From Pseudoips prasinana (Eukaryota > Arthropoda > Insecta > Lepidoptera > Nolidae): a stretch of 64,000 nt of DNA. The notes below the pieces were generated by a model. The model was not told the DNA's origin. It saw only the letters and a list, made by a program, of their open reading frames with translations, and made no database searches. The stretch is from positions 11,984,001 through 12,048,000 of the forward strand of contig OX621244.1 in NCBI GenBank assembly GCA_951640165.1. Reading direction: 5' to 3'. Positions 42,923 through 54,095 of this stretch are shown in pieces (the stretch's first letter is position 1; the number at the start of each line of letters is the position of its first letter). The translations under genes were made by a program, and so were the position numbers.

Positions 42923-43190
42923 AACTAACAACCGTAGCCTAGTTGGTAGTGCTCCTGCCTACGAAGCTGGTGGTCCTGGGTTCGAATCCCGGTAAGTGCA
43001 AATATTTGTGTGATGAGCACGATTATTTGTGTCTGAGTCATGGATGTTTTCTATGTATTTGAGTATTTATCTATCTATATAAGTATGTATATCGTCGCCT
43101 GGTACCCATAGTACAAGCTTTGCTTAGTTTGGGGCTAGGATGATCTGTGTGATATTGTCCAGATATTATTATTACCCAGATATTATTATT
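42923..43190 (+). mobile_element. tRNA-derived SINE S4, full length
   Basis: Head CCGTAGCCTAGTTGGTAGTG (A box) and GGGTTCGAATCCCGG (perfect B box), then TGTGTCTGAGTCATGGATG and the 3' domain CCTGGTACCCATAGTACAAG..GCTTAGTTTGGGGC, ending in (ATT)n. The head differs from S1; the last ~75 bp are S1-like. Confidence 0.88.
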
Positions 43191-43269
43191 GACGGACATT
43201 GTTACATATAATATGTTAACGAATTTGTTAGTTAATTTCACAGAGATCATTTCCAACTTGCTGTGTTCC

Positions 43270-43497
43270 AATTTGCTGTGTGGTGACGGCATAGAATATC
43301 ATCACCCATCTCATCCCGTGAGGGGCGTAGAAGTTTACCTACCAGAGAACGGGCAGCAGCGATTTTCTGTGGACTATGACCATCAAACTGCGATCGCCAA
43401 CCCGTCTGCCAAGCGCGGCGATTATGGCATTTCCCCCCATTCTTTGGGGAGGCTTTTGTCCAGCAGTGGACGTACTTTAACTAACATGATGAATTTC
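43270..43497 (+). mobile_element. Family R repeat (RTE-tailed, SINE-like)
   Basis: GTGTGGTGACGGCATAG, CTCATCCCGTGAGGGGCG, CAGAGAACGGGCAGCAGCG, ACCATCAAACTGCGATCGCC, AAGCGCGGCGATTATGGC, CCCATTCTTTGGGGAGGC, then TTTTGTCCAGCAGTGGACGT and AACATGATGAA, i.e. the RTE 3' terminus. Best copy of this family here. Confidence 0.75.
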
Positions 43498-43651
43498 TAG
43501 CTTTCTTAATTTTGACTAATTATTATTTTGTGTTGAATTATATTGAGATTTATTTCAATTAAAGTCATGGGTTTAGTTAAGGCTGCTTCTTTGAAAAGTC
43601 ACTAAAGTTTTATGCTTTACCATGGTTATAAAAAAGGCGGCAGTTAATATA

Positions 43652-44237
43652 TAGATTCATCATGTCTGTCTGTCTGTCTGTCCGTCCGTATGTCACAGCC
43701 ACTTTTTTCAAAAACTATAAGAGCTGTACTGTTGAAACTTGTTAAGTAGATGTATTCGGTGAACCGCATTAATATTTTTTACACAAAAATAGAAAGAGAA
43801 CAATAATTATGGGACATTTTTGAGTTTCAGTTCTATGTATGGGGACCCCCATACATAGAACTGAAACTCAAAAATGTTTTTTCCTCGTACCCATACATGT
43901 GGGGTGTCTATGGATAGGTCTTAAAAAATGATATTGAGGTTTCTAATATAATTTTTTTCTAAATTGAATAGTTTGCGCGAGAGATACCTCCAAAGTGGTA
44001 AAATGAGTGTCCCCCCCCCCCTGTAACTTCTAAAATAAGAGAATGATAAAACTAAAAAAATATATGATGTACATTATCGTGCAAACTAACAACGAAAATT
44101 GGTTTGAACGAGATCTAGTAAGTAGTTTTTTTTTAATACGTCATAAATCGTAAACCGCAATTTGCTTTCATTTAATCAACTGAAATACTTGCTGCTACGG
44201 AACCCTTCATGGACGAGTCCGACTAGCACTTGGCTGA
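43652..44237 (-). mobile_element. Family T repeat, long subfamily, with fold-back insertion
   Basis: The minus-strand copy begins (at right) with GCCAAGTGCTAGTCGGACTC, has the homopolymer as C11 on this strand, and ends in (GACA)n with GACATGATGAATC. Compared with the other copies it carries an extra inverted segment at 43814-43844. Confidence 0.75.
43814..43877. repeat. Perfect 31-bp inverted repeat, 2-nt spacer, inside family T
   Basis: 43814-43844 and 43847-43877 are exact inverses around AC. The right arm is normal family T sequence; the left arm is absent from the copies at 3262-3850 and 53166-53745. Confidence 0.93.
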
Positions 44238-44374
44238 TTTTTTTTATTTCTTATTCTTATTTTAATTATTAATAAATATAAAAAATAGAGGTCCATGCTA
44301 CCGATGGTCAAGGCTCTAGAGAGAGCGAAACTTCCTTACAATACTTAAACTTATACTTATATATTAATATTATA

Positions 44375-44510
44375 TGTACAGACGTCAGCGCATCCAGCTA
44401 CTCCAATCTGTCAAATTTCTTTTATAGATTTTTAACTTTATCACAAAAGCAGGTTAAGGTAAGGTTCACTTTCAATTGGGGAAATTTGACAGATTGATTG
44501 CGTCTGTACA
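44375..44510. mobile_element. MITE with ~30-bp terminal inverted repeats
   Basis: TGTACAGACG.. and CAATCTGTCAAATTTC at left pair with GAAATTTGACAGATTG and CGTCTGTACA at right. The left arm has ~18 extra bases. Centre non-coding. Confidence 0.75.
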
Positions 44511-46209
44511 AACGCTCCACATTCCATAAAATTTTGACAAACATAAAATCAAGAATAGCGAATAAAGTCTACTATCAAATTGCTGTTAGTCCCTAGTTCG
44601 TAGGCAATATGATAATGGCAGCTCTCCATAAAATTACAACATTGGCAGACATTGATTCTCATTGTAATTATATCTGCATCGAGCTTATTACATCGGCCTT
44701 GTCAAAGTATAAAACGGTAGCCAGAGTACAATAAGCTAATCATACGCTACCGAGAAATGTTGTAAATAGTATGATACATACGGTCGTTAAGGTACGCAAA
44801 TAATATTGAATTTTATATAAATGAACTAATTTGCAGGACATAGTTTACAGGATACATCTAATTATAAAAAATAATAACAATAAACGGTTCATCCGCAATC
44901 TTTTCCAGACAACCTTTCGTTGGACTATCATATGAAGGAGATTATTTAATACTATAGTGATATTTACTAAATAGTATTATTATCACTAAACAAATACATA
45001 CTTTATTTAAACTTACTTATTTATCACTAATATCTATTGTTCGTTAAATAAAATAACACGTAAAACTCTCCGGTTCATGCAGTTAATTTTTTTTTTGTTT
45101 CGTTATAACCGCACTATAATTATAGTAGTTTTTGTCTCATTCGTTTATATTTCTTGAGCTGAGTACAAGAGAAGAACAACACAATAAGATCTTTCTCATC
45201 ATTTGTTTTTATTCAGTGGAAGTTCAATTAGCATTGCAATAATTCATTAACCTAATAAAATCGTTGAAGTAACTCCACAATAGAAACAAAATCTATGTTT
45301 GTTTAATGTTTATGTTGAATTTACGTCTGTGCCGCGGAAAGTCTATTGATGAACTGATTTTAAACTGCATTTTTATCAGAAATATTGTTTACGAGAATTT
45401 GTTTAGGAGCTCAAAATAGTTCAAATATCCACTATTTTGGAGGTAAGGCAACAAATTGGATAATAGATTTTAATTTTAAATAAAATAGATTTGTTGTTCG
45501 TTCTAATCCACCATGAGTAACAACAAAAGCGGTAGAACTACAGATGAATAGACGTTCTATTCACAAACGGCATTTCAATATTATCGCAAACGTTGCCAAA
45601 TGAACAATGGCTCCATGCGAAGAGATGAAGTGGCATCGTTAGTTTAAAAAACTGGTGTTTTTATATCAATCTTATGTGGTTGTAATAAAAGCTATTATTG
45701 GGCTATTGAAACATTAACTGTGCCAAGGATGCGTAGTGGTCAGCTGCCTTGACAAATATACTCATACAACCTTGGTACTTGTTATTAACAAATGAAAGCG
45801 GCAAGCTGTTTTATTAAAAACTGCTGGTGAACAATAAGACAAGATTTGATAGAGTGGTGCTTTTAGAATTTAAGTAATATATAATTAATTAAGAAAGGAA
45901 AATAAAATATTGGCGAGTGAGTTTTAATACTGATGTATCTTTTAGAATATAAGAGTCTAATACGTGATGTGAAACTCATTACCTAAATATTGTATTATAC
46001 CAACCTTTGAGAGAACGCTAATTAATTGAAATGGCATAAACAAGTAGATCGGACGAACAAAGCTTTTGATGTGAAATTATACTATTAAATGGAAACTACT
46101 AATTAAGGTATATATATTTTCTTTACTATTTCCTGTTCATCATATTTTTGGTATATAGTAATATACCAAAGATATGATGATCGAGAGCATGAGAATGTTT
46201 TATTTTGTA
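44511..46209. other. AT-rich sequence, no gene seen
   Basis: About 1.7 kb without recognised repeats or coding frames. Confidence 0.45.
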
Positions 46210-46412
46210 CTAGATGTGCCCCGCGGTTTAACTTGCGTTCAACTTTATAAATGGTAGCCCATGTGCTATTCCGATATACATACATATATGCTTTATTACT
46301 ACAAAATTTCATCAAAATCCGTTAGGGAGTTTTTGCCTAAAAGTAACAAACATCCATACCATATAAATATACATCCGTACGTACAAACTTTCGCGTTTAT
46401 AATATTTGCACA
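46210..46412 (-). mobile_element. Non-autonomous Helitron
   Basis: On the minus strand it ends CCGCGGGGCACATCTAG with a weakened hairpin (AAACCGCGG against GCAAG). The internal sequence matches the 21552 family (ATATCGGAATAGC, TTTCGCGTTTATAATATT). The TC start is decayed. Confidence 0.75.
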
Positions 46413-46610
46413 AAGTAGGATAGTATTAGTAGGATATTGACGTTTACAGCTAACTGAGGAGGATTTTACTGCTATGTTGTCAATTACTCATCAGTTGTAC
46501 GTATACTTGATAAGGCATGAAATGTATTTTGACGATATAAAAAGACGAAAGAATAAATATAGTAGATACTAATAGAATACACAAAAACTTGAAAGTTTCT
46601 CTATAAAAAA

Positions 46611-47170
46611 ACCGGCCAAGTGCGAGTCGGACTCGCACATGAAGGGTTCCGTAGCAGCAAGTATTTCAGTTGATTAAATGAAAGCAAATTGCGGTTTATA
46701 ACGTATTAAAAAAAAAACTACTCGCTAGATCTCGTTCAAACCAATTTTCTTTGTTAGTTTCTATGGTAATTTATATCATATATTTTTTTAGTTTTATCAT
46801 TCTCTTATTTTAGAAGTTACGGGGGGAGGGGGGGACACTAATTTTACCACTTTGGAAGTGTCTCTCGCGCAAACTATTCAGTTAAGACAAAAATTATATT
46901 AGGAACCTCAATATGATTTTTGAAGACCTATCCATAGGTACCTCACATGTATGGGTACGATCAAAAATTTTTTTTTGAGTTCCAGTTCTATGTATGGCGA
47001 CCCCCAAAATTATTGTTATTTTTCTATTTTTGTGTAAAAATCCTAATGCAGTTCACAGAATACGCCTATTTACCAAGTTTCAGCAGCACAGCTCTTATAG
47101 TTTCGGAAAAAAGTGGGTGTGACATACGGACGGACAGACAGACAGACAGACAGACATGACGAATCTATAA
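46611..47170 (+). mobile_element. Family T repeat, long subfamily, cut by 5S-SINE
   Basis: CCGGCCAAGTGCGAGTCGG to GACATGACGAATCTATA. The terminal GGTTCCGT hairpin is missing because 5S-SINE sequence begins at ~47171. The homopolymer reads G6AG7. Confidence 0.8.
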
Positions 47171-47400
47171 GTTGATGACCTTTGCACGCAGTGAGTCTAT
47201 GAATGGGCGCCGCCAAAGTGATTAAACTTCTGAGCGTATCCGTGCTTCCGAGCGTACTTCAAGCTTTCGGCCTCGGTTGTAGTCCTTAGACAACAGTTGA
47301 AAAGTCCAGTCAAAGGCCTACTCGACGGCTTGAACAACTCTGACACTAAAAGATTAATAAAAATGCTTCTGGCTGTATTTCCCAATGTAACCACCTACAC
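47171..47400 (+). mobile_element. 5S-type SINE, 5'-truncated
   Basis: GAGTCTATGAATGGGCG (5S box-C region), CAAAGTGATTAAACTTCTG, CTTTCGGCCTCGGTTGTAGT, CTTGAACAACTCTGACAC. Lacks the first half of the 5S part. Confidence 0.7.
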
Positions 47401-47461
47401 AGGACATATAATACTGCACGAGTAACGAATATCACTACCCTCTCTCTTCCCTTGAGGGAGC

Positions 47462-47588
47462 GTACACACGGCTACATATCAAGCTATACATTTCCAGTAT
47501 AAGCTGATCTCGCGTTATATAGGATTTCCATACAATGAGAGGTCAGCTTATATTGGAAATATATAGATTGATATGTCGCCGTGTGTAC
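47462..47588. mobile_element. MITE with ~50-bp inverted arms
   Basis: GTACACACGGC..ACATATCAA and its inverse at the right end, pairing over about 50 bp with ~6 differences and a 25-bp centre. No TSD seen. Confidence 0.85.
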
Positions 47589-47608
47589 AAGTCACCCCAA
47601 GGGAATAT

Positions 47609-48012
47609 AAGAGTTTGTTTCGCTGGGTCTTCTCAGTTGGGGCGCATTGGATCCGGTGGTAGCATTAAAGCGCGACCGTCGTTATTAACACAAGGTCCGT
47701 CATAATAATAATACCTTTAATATAGACAGAACCATTGACAATATGTAGTAAAAATATTAGACTTAAACTAGATAATTAAACATAATCTCTTGACAATAAC
47801 TTGATACGGGCTAGCTAAATATCATTTCTGTAATAAAATAAATTTTATAAATGTTTTCATACAAGATGTACCTAAATATCTATGTTACTAGAAATAATAT
47901 CTAATGTATACAACTATATTACTACAAACATGTTCTGACTATTTACAAGCGCTTTTTTAAAGTCTACGTGAATAATAACCTTTTTTATTTATTATTTATT
48001 TATTTATTTTAT
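47609..48012 (+). repeat. Dispersed repeat U, copy 2
   Basis: Starts abruptly at GAGTTTGTTTCGCTGGG and follows 15408-15838 at ~93 percent by eye. It lacks the extra 19-bp doublet unit. Ends in a (TTTA)n run. Confidence 0.8.
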
Positions 48013-48019
48013 TTAATAT

Positions 48020-48110
48020 CTACCAGAGAACGGGCAGTAACGTCGCTGTTGTTACTATGGCATGCAAGCGCTAAGCCGTCTACCAAGCGTGGCGATAATG
48101 ACATATGAAA
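48020..48110 (+). mobile_element. Family R repeat fragment
   Basis: TACCAGAGAACGGGCAGTAACG, CCGTCTACCAAGCGTGGCG and ATAATGACAT follow the middle of 43340-43425. Confidence 0.55.
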
Positions 48111-48260
48111 TTCGCGATGCCCAAATCCAACTCGCATCAGGCCGGATTTCGTTTACATAAACATGCAAAAGTTAACCAAACTAACCTACTAATCAAAGTA
48201 ACCAAAAATTAACTTTTGGTTAGCCATTACGAAGATAATAACTAACCAAAAGTTCTTTTT

Positions 48261-48670
48261 TAGGGTTCTGTAGCCAAATGGCAAAAACGGAACCCTTATA
48301 GATTTGTCATGTCTGTCTGTCTGTAAACTGCATTAAGATTTTCACACCAAAATAGAAAAATAATAATAATTTTGGGTACATAGAACTGAAACTCAACATT
48401 TTTTTTCATCGTATCCATACATGTGGGGTGTCTATGGATAACTCTTCAAAAATGATATTGAGGTTTCTAATATCATTTCTTTCTAAACTGAATAGTTTGA
48501 GCGAGAGACACTTCAAACTAACAACGAAAATTGGTTTGAACGAGATCTAGCAAGTAGTTTTTTTTTAATACGTCATAAATCGTAAACCGCAATTTGCTTT
48601 CATTTAATCAACTGAAATACATGCTGCTACGGAACCCTTCATGGGTAAATCCGACTCGCACTTGGCGGGT
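48261..48670 (-). mobile_element. Family T repeat with internal deletion
   Basis: Both ends are present (terminal hairpin at left, GCCAAGTGCGAGTCGG at right), but the homopolymer region and part of the middle are deleted. Confidence 0.8.
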
Positions 48671-49542
48671 TTTTTTAAATTATATTCCTTATAGAGTTTA
48701 AAAGCAATAAAACTTAACTTTATTACCATTAGCTAAGTCACATCATAGAGTTTTTTAGTAACTTTTAATTAGAGCATTTGACTTAATATTTTTAATTAAG
48801 CATTGTGGTGCTCTAAAAGTTTATTGCTTTATAACCTGGTAACTGCGTTTACCATCGGAGTAATTTTGAAGTGTTGAATAAATAACCTATTGCGTGGTCC
48901 CTTTGGGTAATTTTTATATTGTTTACTCTATTTATTGCTACCAATTTAGAAAGTAAGGGCTCAATTAAATATTAAAGTTTGTTCATAAAAGAGAGGTGAG
49001 TTTGATTGTTTCGTTTTAGTTTTTTTTTATTAAACTATATAATTCAAATATACTCCTTACGTCACTGCTTTTCCGTGTAAAGACTTGCACAGAAAAGCAA
49101 TTACGTAATTTCTACTCGTACTTCATTTATAAAGTTATTATTAATAGATATTATTATGGTTATAATTATACTACATATTATATTCTTTGAATTTATTATG
49201 ATCTCGTGCTAGGTATATGGTTAGTATGAATATGGAAACTTCGAATTCAAGAATTTTAGTATCGAAGTGGAAGTATATTATCCATTAGGTATTAAGGCAT
49301 GTAGATAATTTGATTATATTCAAAAACCGTGTTTTAAGTTTACCAGAATCGGCAACGTTATTAAAAACTCTAGACAAAAGATTTTTGTTTAAAGAAATAG
49401 AAATTAAATTTAAAAAGCAACTTAAGCACTAACAACTACTGCATATTAAAGACCTCCTAATTAAAGGGCTACTATTTGCTAACAAGTAACTAATTATTAA
49501 ATTTGAATTTTATAGCATTATTCGCAATGCAAAGCGTTTATC
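48671..49542. other. AT-rich sequence, no gene seen
   Basis: No recognised feature. 49060-49100 holds a small inverted pair (CTGCTTTTC.GTG around AAGACTTG). Confidence 0.4.
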
Positions 49543-49681
49543 TAATCTCAAAAATGGGAATAAATTTGATCTGCCAGCGTGTATCGTTCGTAGCTAAACG
49601 CAGAGCGCCTACCCCGGATTGGTAGATGGTGCAGGTTTGAGACCCGCCGGACGATCAAATTTATTCCCATTTTTGAGATTA
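49543..49681. repeat. 29-bp perfect inverted repeats flanking a tRNA-like segment
   Basis: 49543-49571 and 49653-49681 are exact inverses. The 81 bp between them include GTAGCTAAACGCAGAGC and GGTTTGAGACCCGCCGG, spaced like pol III A and B boxes. No related copy was seen in the window. Confidence 0.85.
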
Positions 49682-49715
49682 AGTAACTAATTGTTAAGAA
49701 GTGTTTGTTGAGGCG

Positions 49716-49803
49716 CTCATAGCTAGATGCTCTCACCGGTCCGTAAGCGATCGATGAGGTTAAGCAAAAAGGCTCGGGGTCAGCCCATAGATGGGTGACT
49801 AGA
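49716..49803 (+). mobile_element. 5S-type SINE, 5' part only
   Basis: GCTCTCACCGGTCCGTAAGCG, ATGAGGTTAAGCA and GTCAGCCCATAGATGGGTGAC match the 5S rRNA internal promoter region best of all copies here. The SINE body is absent. Confidence 0.75.
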
Positions 49804-49826
49804 GTCCATAGAGTGGTCTATAGCCC

Positions 49827-50022
49827 TAAAATTATATAGTGGTGAAAATGGCTATTAAATATTTTTAGTAAATATTATGCCCAATTTAGTAGAATTTAAT
49901 AAATGTTTCATGCACATGTTCAGGATGAGGTCCTAAAATTATTTAGTGGTGTAAATCACTATTATATATTTTTAGTAAATTTAGTAGAAATTAATAAAAT
50001 GTTGGCACATGCACATGTTCAC
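49827..50022 (+). repeat. Imperfect tandem repeat, 2 x ~100 bp
   Basis: CCTAAAATTAT.TAGTGGTG, TATTTTTAGTAAAT, AATTTAGTAGAA and CATGCACATGTTCA occur twice in order. A weaker third trace follows. Confidence 0.8.
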
Positions 50023-52103
50023 CCTATCTACAACTTTTAATTTGTTTTCAATATTGTCTACAATGTTAAGTTAATATACCGAATGTAGTAGAAATTGGTT
50101 AACATTTTTAACACATATTCAACCTATTAACAGCCCTTTAACTATCTTTCTTCAATATTGTACTTTTAAAAAAAAGTATTACGTACATTTTGAAAATGTA
50201 TACGAGAGCAAAATATTATAATTTTATTAACAAACACGGCTTCATCCCATAATCCCATCTACAGGCAACGAGCCCAACAAAATCCCTCTTATTCTCACTT
50301 AAATAAAGTTGTTAAAAACCCTTCAACATCCACGCAATGAATAAATTTGGACGCAATAGCAAAACATTAATAAACATGATATGCGTTATTTTACAAGAGC
50401 AGATTAAACTGATACTGCGTATGAGGCCTTAGGGAGGCATTTAAGTAACTTAGTGCGCAAAGAACAGGGGAAATAGTTGTATAGGTAGAATAGGCTACAT
50501 ACCCTTTTACTCAACAAAAAAAAAAAGAAAATGATTTGAATTTTACAAAAAAGTTAGAACCATTCCTATTTTGAAATAAAAATAATCTCCAGTCTGACAA
50601 AAAATGTGTTGAATATGGATCACATCAAAATAAATTGAATTTTTACGCCAGTCTTTTATATTGTGCAAAGAATTTAACTGATGGTAATACCTTTCTTACT
50701 TAGGCACAGGTCAAGTTGCAATGATTTTCATTATTATTACATGAAAAAAAAATCGAAGCTGTTTCAAAATTACATTTGTTTTTCTTGCTGTGATAGAGGA
50801 TTCGATGGTTAGATAAAACTTAAAAAGTAGAGTATTGAAACGCATTTGAGATGCTCAAAACGATTATGATAGCAAATAGGTACTACTAATATTTTTAATT
50901 AATTGCTTTTTAACAATCCAATTTAATTTTCTAGTAAAATAATACTAGAAATTAAGTAAACCGCGCAATAATACTGCAAAACCAAGCAAGTGATAAACCA
51001 TTACTAAGATATTGTTAAAGAAAAATATTTTATTAAACTTATAATTCTCTATAGTAATATATTTTTGTAACTTTATTCTGACACGATTAGAAATAAAAAT
51101 AGTGCCCTAAATTCTATACAATTCTAACGAAACAAATTTTAATATAATTTCGTTTCCTTAAAACATAGTTCCTATGAAAATGACAAAGCGTCTTAAATTA
51201 TGTCAAAGTAGATTGGCGCGAAAAATTTAAAGGCACATTAGAATCGATCGATATATGAAATATGCAAACCAATCTAGTAGATTTTTTCGTGTTTCAGTTC
51301 TGTGTGTGGTCTGTGCAATTCATTAAAGCTTAATTAGAAATAGATGAAATTACAATTAAAATAGTTTATTGGTATTAAAGTCAGAATCGCAAGCAGTATT
51401 AATCATTTTATTACGCACTTGCAAAAGCGTAGAACAAATAAAATATAGTTCTTTTATTTTAATTACACAATTTTATTACTTTTCGTTTATTATTTTATTG
51501 CCGATTGATTAAATTAAACCCAGTAATTAACTAAACTAAATACACAATTCAAGTTAAAGCGTATTTTCTCGTACTGTATCTACTTAAAAAAACTTATGTG
51601 CCACTAGAAGTGCATACTTTTGGTGGCACTAAAGTTCTTACGTCTGATGCAGTTGTTAACCTACGTCTTAAGAAGATTCAACAGCCATTCGCATAACATT
51701 TTTTATTAATGATACCATAACTAATGTCTTTTGGTTTATATCTAAGAACTTAACCATCTTCATTCTAATCTTTGCCGCACTATTGCAATATCCTGTTGTT
51801 GTATTAAAGAGGTTATAAAACTGTCTAAAAAAGTAGTGTTCTATCCCTAACAAGGAGAATATATGTGTCCATTTAGCGAGTTGAATACTATGCATTCCCA
51901 AGAGCCTCGTTGGAAAAACTAAGTTTGTACTGAACTATTTGTTTATTAATAAACCAAAACCAAGAGCTTCAATTGATGACTTTAATAATTCTTTAACATT
52001 TTGTTTGTAAAATTATAATATTTCATCAAACAAACTAATTGGTACTTAGTGGCTGATATTGTACGTAATTTATTAATAATAATATAATATAACATAATAA
52101 TAG
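50023..52103. other. AT-rich sequence, no gene seen
   Basis: About 2 kb without recognised repeats. A 77-codon minus-strand open stretch (51668-51901) has no motif I recognise. Confidence 0.4.
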
Positions 52104-52346
52104 TAATATCCTGAGACATTATTCACACACGGCCATCTGATCCCAAACTAAACGGAGCTTGTGCTATGGAAACCAGATAACTGATATACTACTTTTCTTT
52201 TTGTAAATACATACTTATGTAGATAATAACACCCAGACTGAGGACAGGCAGACATGTTCATGCACACAAATATCTATCCTGGGTGGGAATCGAACCCACG
52301 ATCTCCGGCGTGAAAAGCAAGCATTTGCCAACCACGCCAACAAGTG
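52104..52346 (-). mobile_element. tRNA-derived SINE S1, full length
   Basis: Minus-strand copy with an intact B box (GTGGGTTCGATTCCC on the minus strand) and the 3' domain at left ending in an ATT-rich tail. Confidence 0.87.
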
Positions 52347-53165
52347 CCGTAGGCCGTATAATAAGAACAATGAAAATCATTTTAAGTTAGCGAAAATATA
52401 TATTTATACCGTTACATTAGTTCTCGACTAAATAAAGTCCAGCCCTTTAGCCACGTTTTCCTTCCTCGGACATATTTTAATGCGGAACAGAATTTTCAAC
52501 GTGTTTGTTTCATACATGGCATTTTGTTGTTGGAGAATCACTAACACCAGTTTCGTTAGAGCTACCGCACCGCCCCCATGAAGTTAACAAGCTACGTATA
52601 ATGCGGGATTTTGAGGGAAGCTCAAGGATTTAGGAAAATTGGTTGCTTTATACGTGAGAGCATGCTTCATTTGTTCCTTGCTTGAGGCACTGGCACCCGC
52701 ACCATTGTTTATGCGGCCGGCCAATTATGTCTTTACAACACACTTTCTTCATACATTACAGTATTTTTATTCTCATGGCCAGACTTATTGTTCCAACTCA
52801 TTACAGACTGACTTCATATAGTTGTACGTTTATTGTTCTGATATATTACGAGAAACTGTAGCCTTATAAAAGTGTAAGTACTGGAATAGGTAGAATAAAG
52901 TACACAGACCAGTACGTTTTCTTTTGTTACCGTAATATTTTTTTTATGATTAAATGTTAAATTACTAGCTATATTATAAACTCTATTAGTAATAAAAAAC
53001 TCTATAGTAACAGTAGTAATAACTATATAGTAAAATACTAATAGTCATTTTGTAGCACAAGGTCATGGGTGATCCACAATAGTTCACCAAACCTACGGTT
53101 AAGACAAGTGCTAAGTGTCTTGGTAATGGCGATTTTTTCTAGAGGCTCAAACATCCAAGGTTTTT
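52347..53165. other. No gene recognised
   Basis: A 60-codon open stretch (52639-52821) lacks motifs. The rest is AT-rich. Confidence 0.4.
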
Positions 53166-53745
53166 TGGGTTCCGTAGCCAAATAGCAAAAAACGGAACCC
53201 TCATAGATTCGTCATGTCTGTCTGTCTATTTGTCCGTATGTCACAGCCCCTGTTTTTGATACTATAAGAGCTGTACTGTTGAAACTTTGTAAATAGGTGT
53301 ATTATGTGAACCGCATTAAAATTTTCACACAAAAATAGAAAAAGAACAATAATTTTGGAGGTTTCCCATACATAGAACTGAAACTCAATAAAATATTTTC
53401 GTCGTACCCATACATGTGGGGTATCTATGGATAGGTCTTCAAAAATGATATTGAGGTTCTTAATATATTTTTTTTCTAAACTGAATAGTTTGCGCGAGAG
53501 ACACTTCCAAAATGGTTAAATGAGTGTCCCCCCCCCCCCCCCCTAATAAGAAAAGATAAAACTAAAAAAATATATGATGTACATTATTATGCAAACTTCC
53601 ACCGAAAATTGGTTTGAACGAGATCTAATAAGTAGTTTTTTTTTATAAGTCATAAATCGTAAACCGTAATTTACCCTTTATTTAATCAACTGAAATACTT
53701 GACTACGGAACTCGTCATGGGCGAGTCCGACTCGCACTTGACCGG
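53166..53745 (-). mobile_element. Family T repeat, long subfamily, full length
   Basis: Terminal hairpin GGTTCCGTAGCC...ACGGAACC at left, (GTCT)n, a C16 homopolymer near 53528-53543, and CGAGTCCGACTCGCACTTG at right. T/A runs flank both ends. Confidence 0.85.
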
Positions 53746-53885
53746 TTTTTTATTATTAAATTGATTTCTATTATCCTGTTGCTTTGTTTTATATAGTTTA
53801 TCCAATTGTCTTTATTTAGATACACCTGAAAAATAATTGACAGTCTTCAGGCTCAATTCAATAGAGGTGTATTTTTTTTAATTGA

Positions 53886-54095
53886 CTAGCCTGTTGGTTT
53901 AGTGGTTAGTGACTCTGACACTTAAGATCCCCACCTAGGTCAGTTTTTGTGTGATGAACACTATTTTGTGTAAAGTATAAGTAATTCGATCAGTTTTCTG
54001 GTTGCTATAGTACAGATTCTGTCTAGTTTGGGATTAGACGGCATTGTGTTAGTTACTGTTCTCCCAAGATATTTCTTTATATATTTTATTTATCA
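53886..54095 (+). mobile_element. SINE with S1-like 3' domain, third head type (S5)
   Basis: Head GCCTGTTGGTTTAGTGGTTAG, with a lost B box (GATCCCCACC). Body GTTTTTGTGTGATGAACAC. 3' domain TTCTGGTTGCTATAGTACAG and CTAGTTTGGGATTAGACGGC. Old, diverged copy. Confidence 0.65.

Noticed and set aside
42923..43000. Possible tRNA gene with a perfect B box
   Set aside because: It continues directly into the SINE S4 body and tail also seen at 42019-42152.
15333..48012. The paired U repeats (15408-15838 and 47609-48012) as LTRs of one retroelement
   Set aside because: They are 32 kb apart with unrelated content between them, lack TG...CA ends and primer-binding or polypurine sites, and a third copy is truncated and inverted. 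No LTR-retrotransposon gag, protease or integrase motif occurs in the window.
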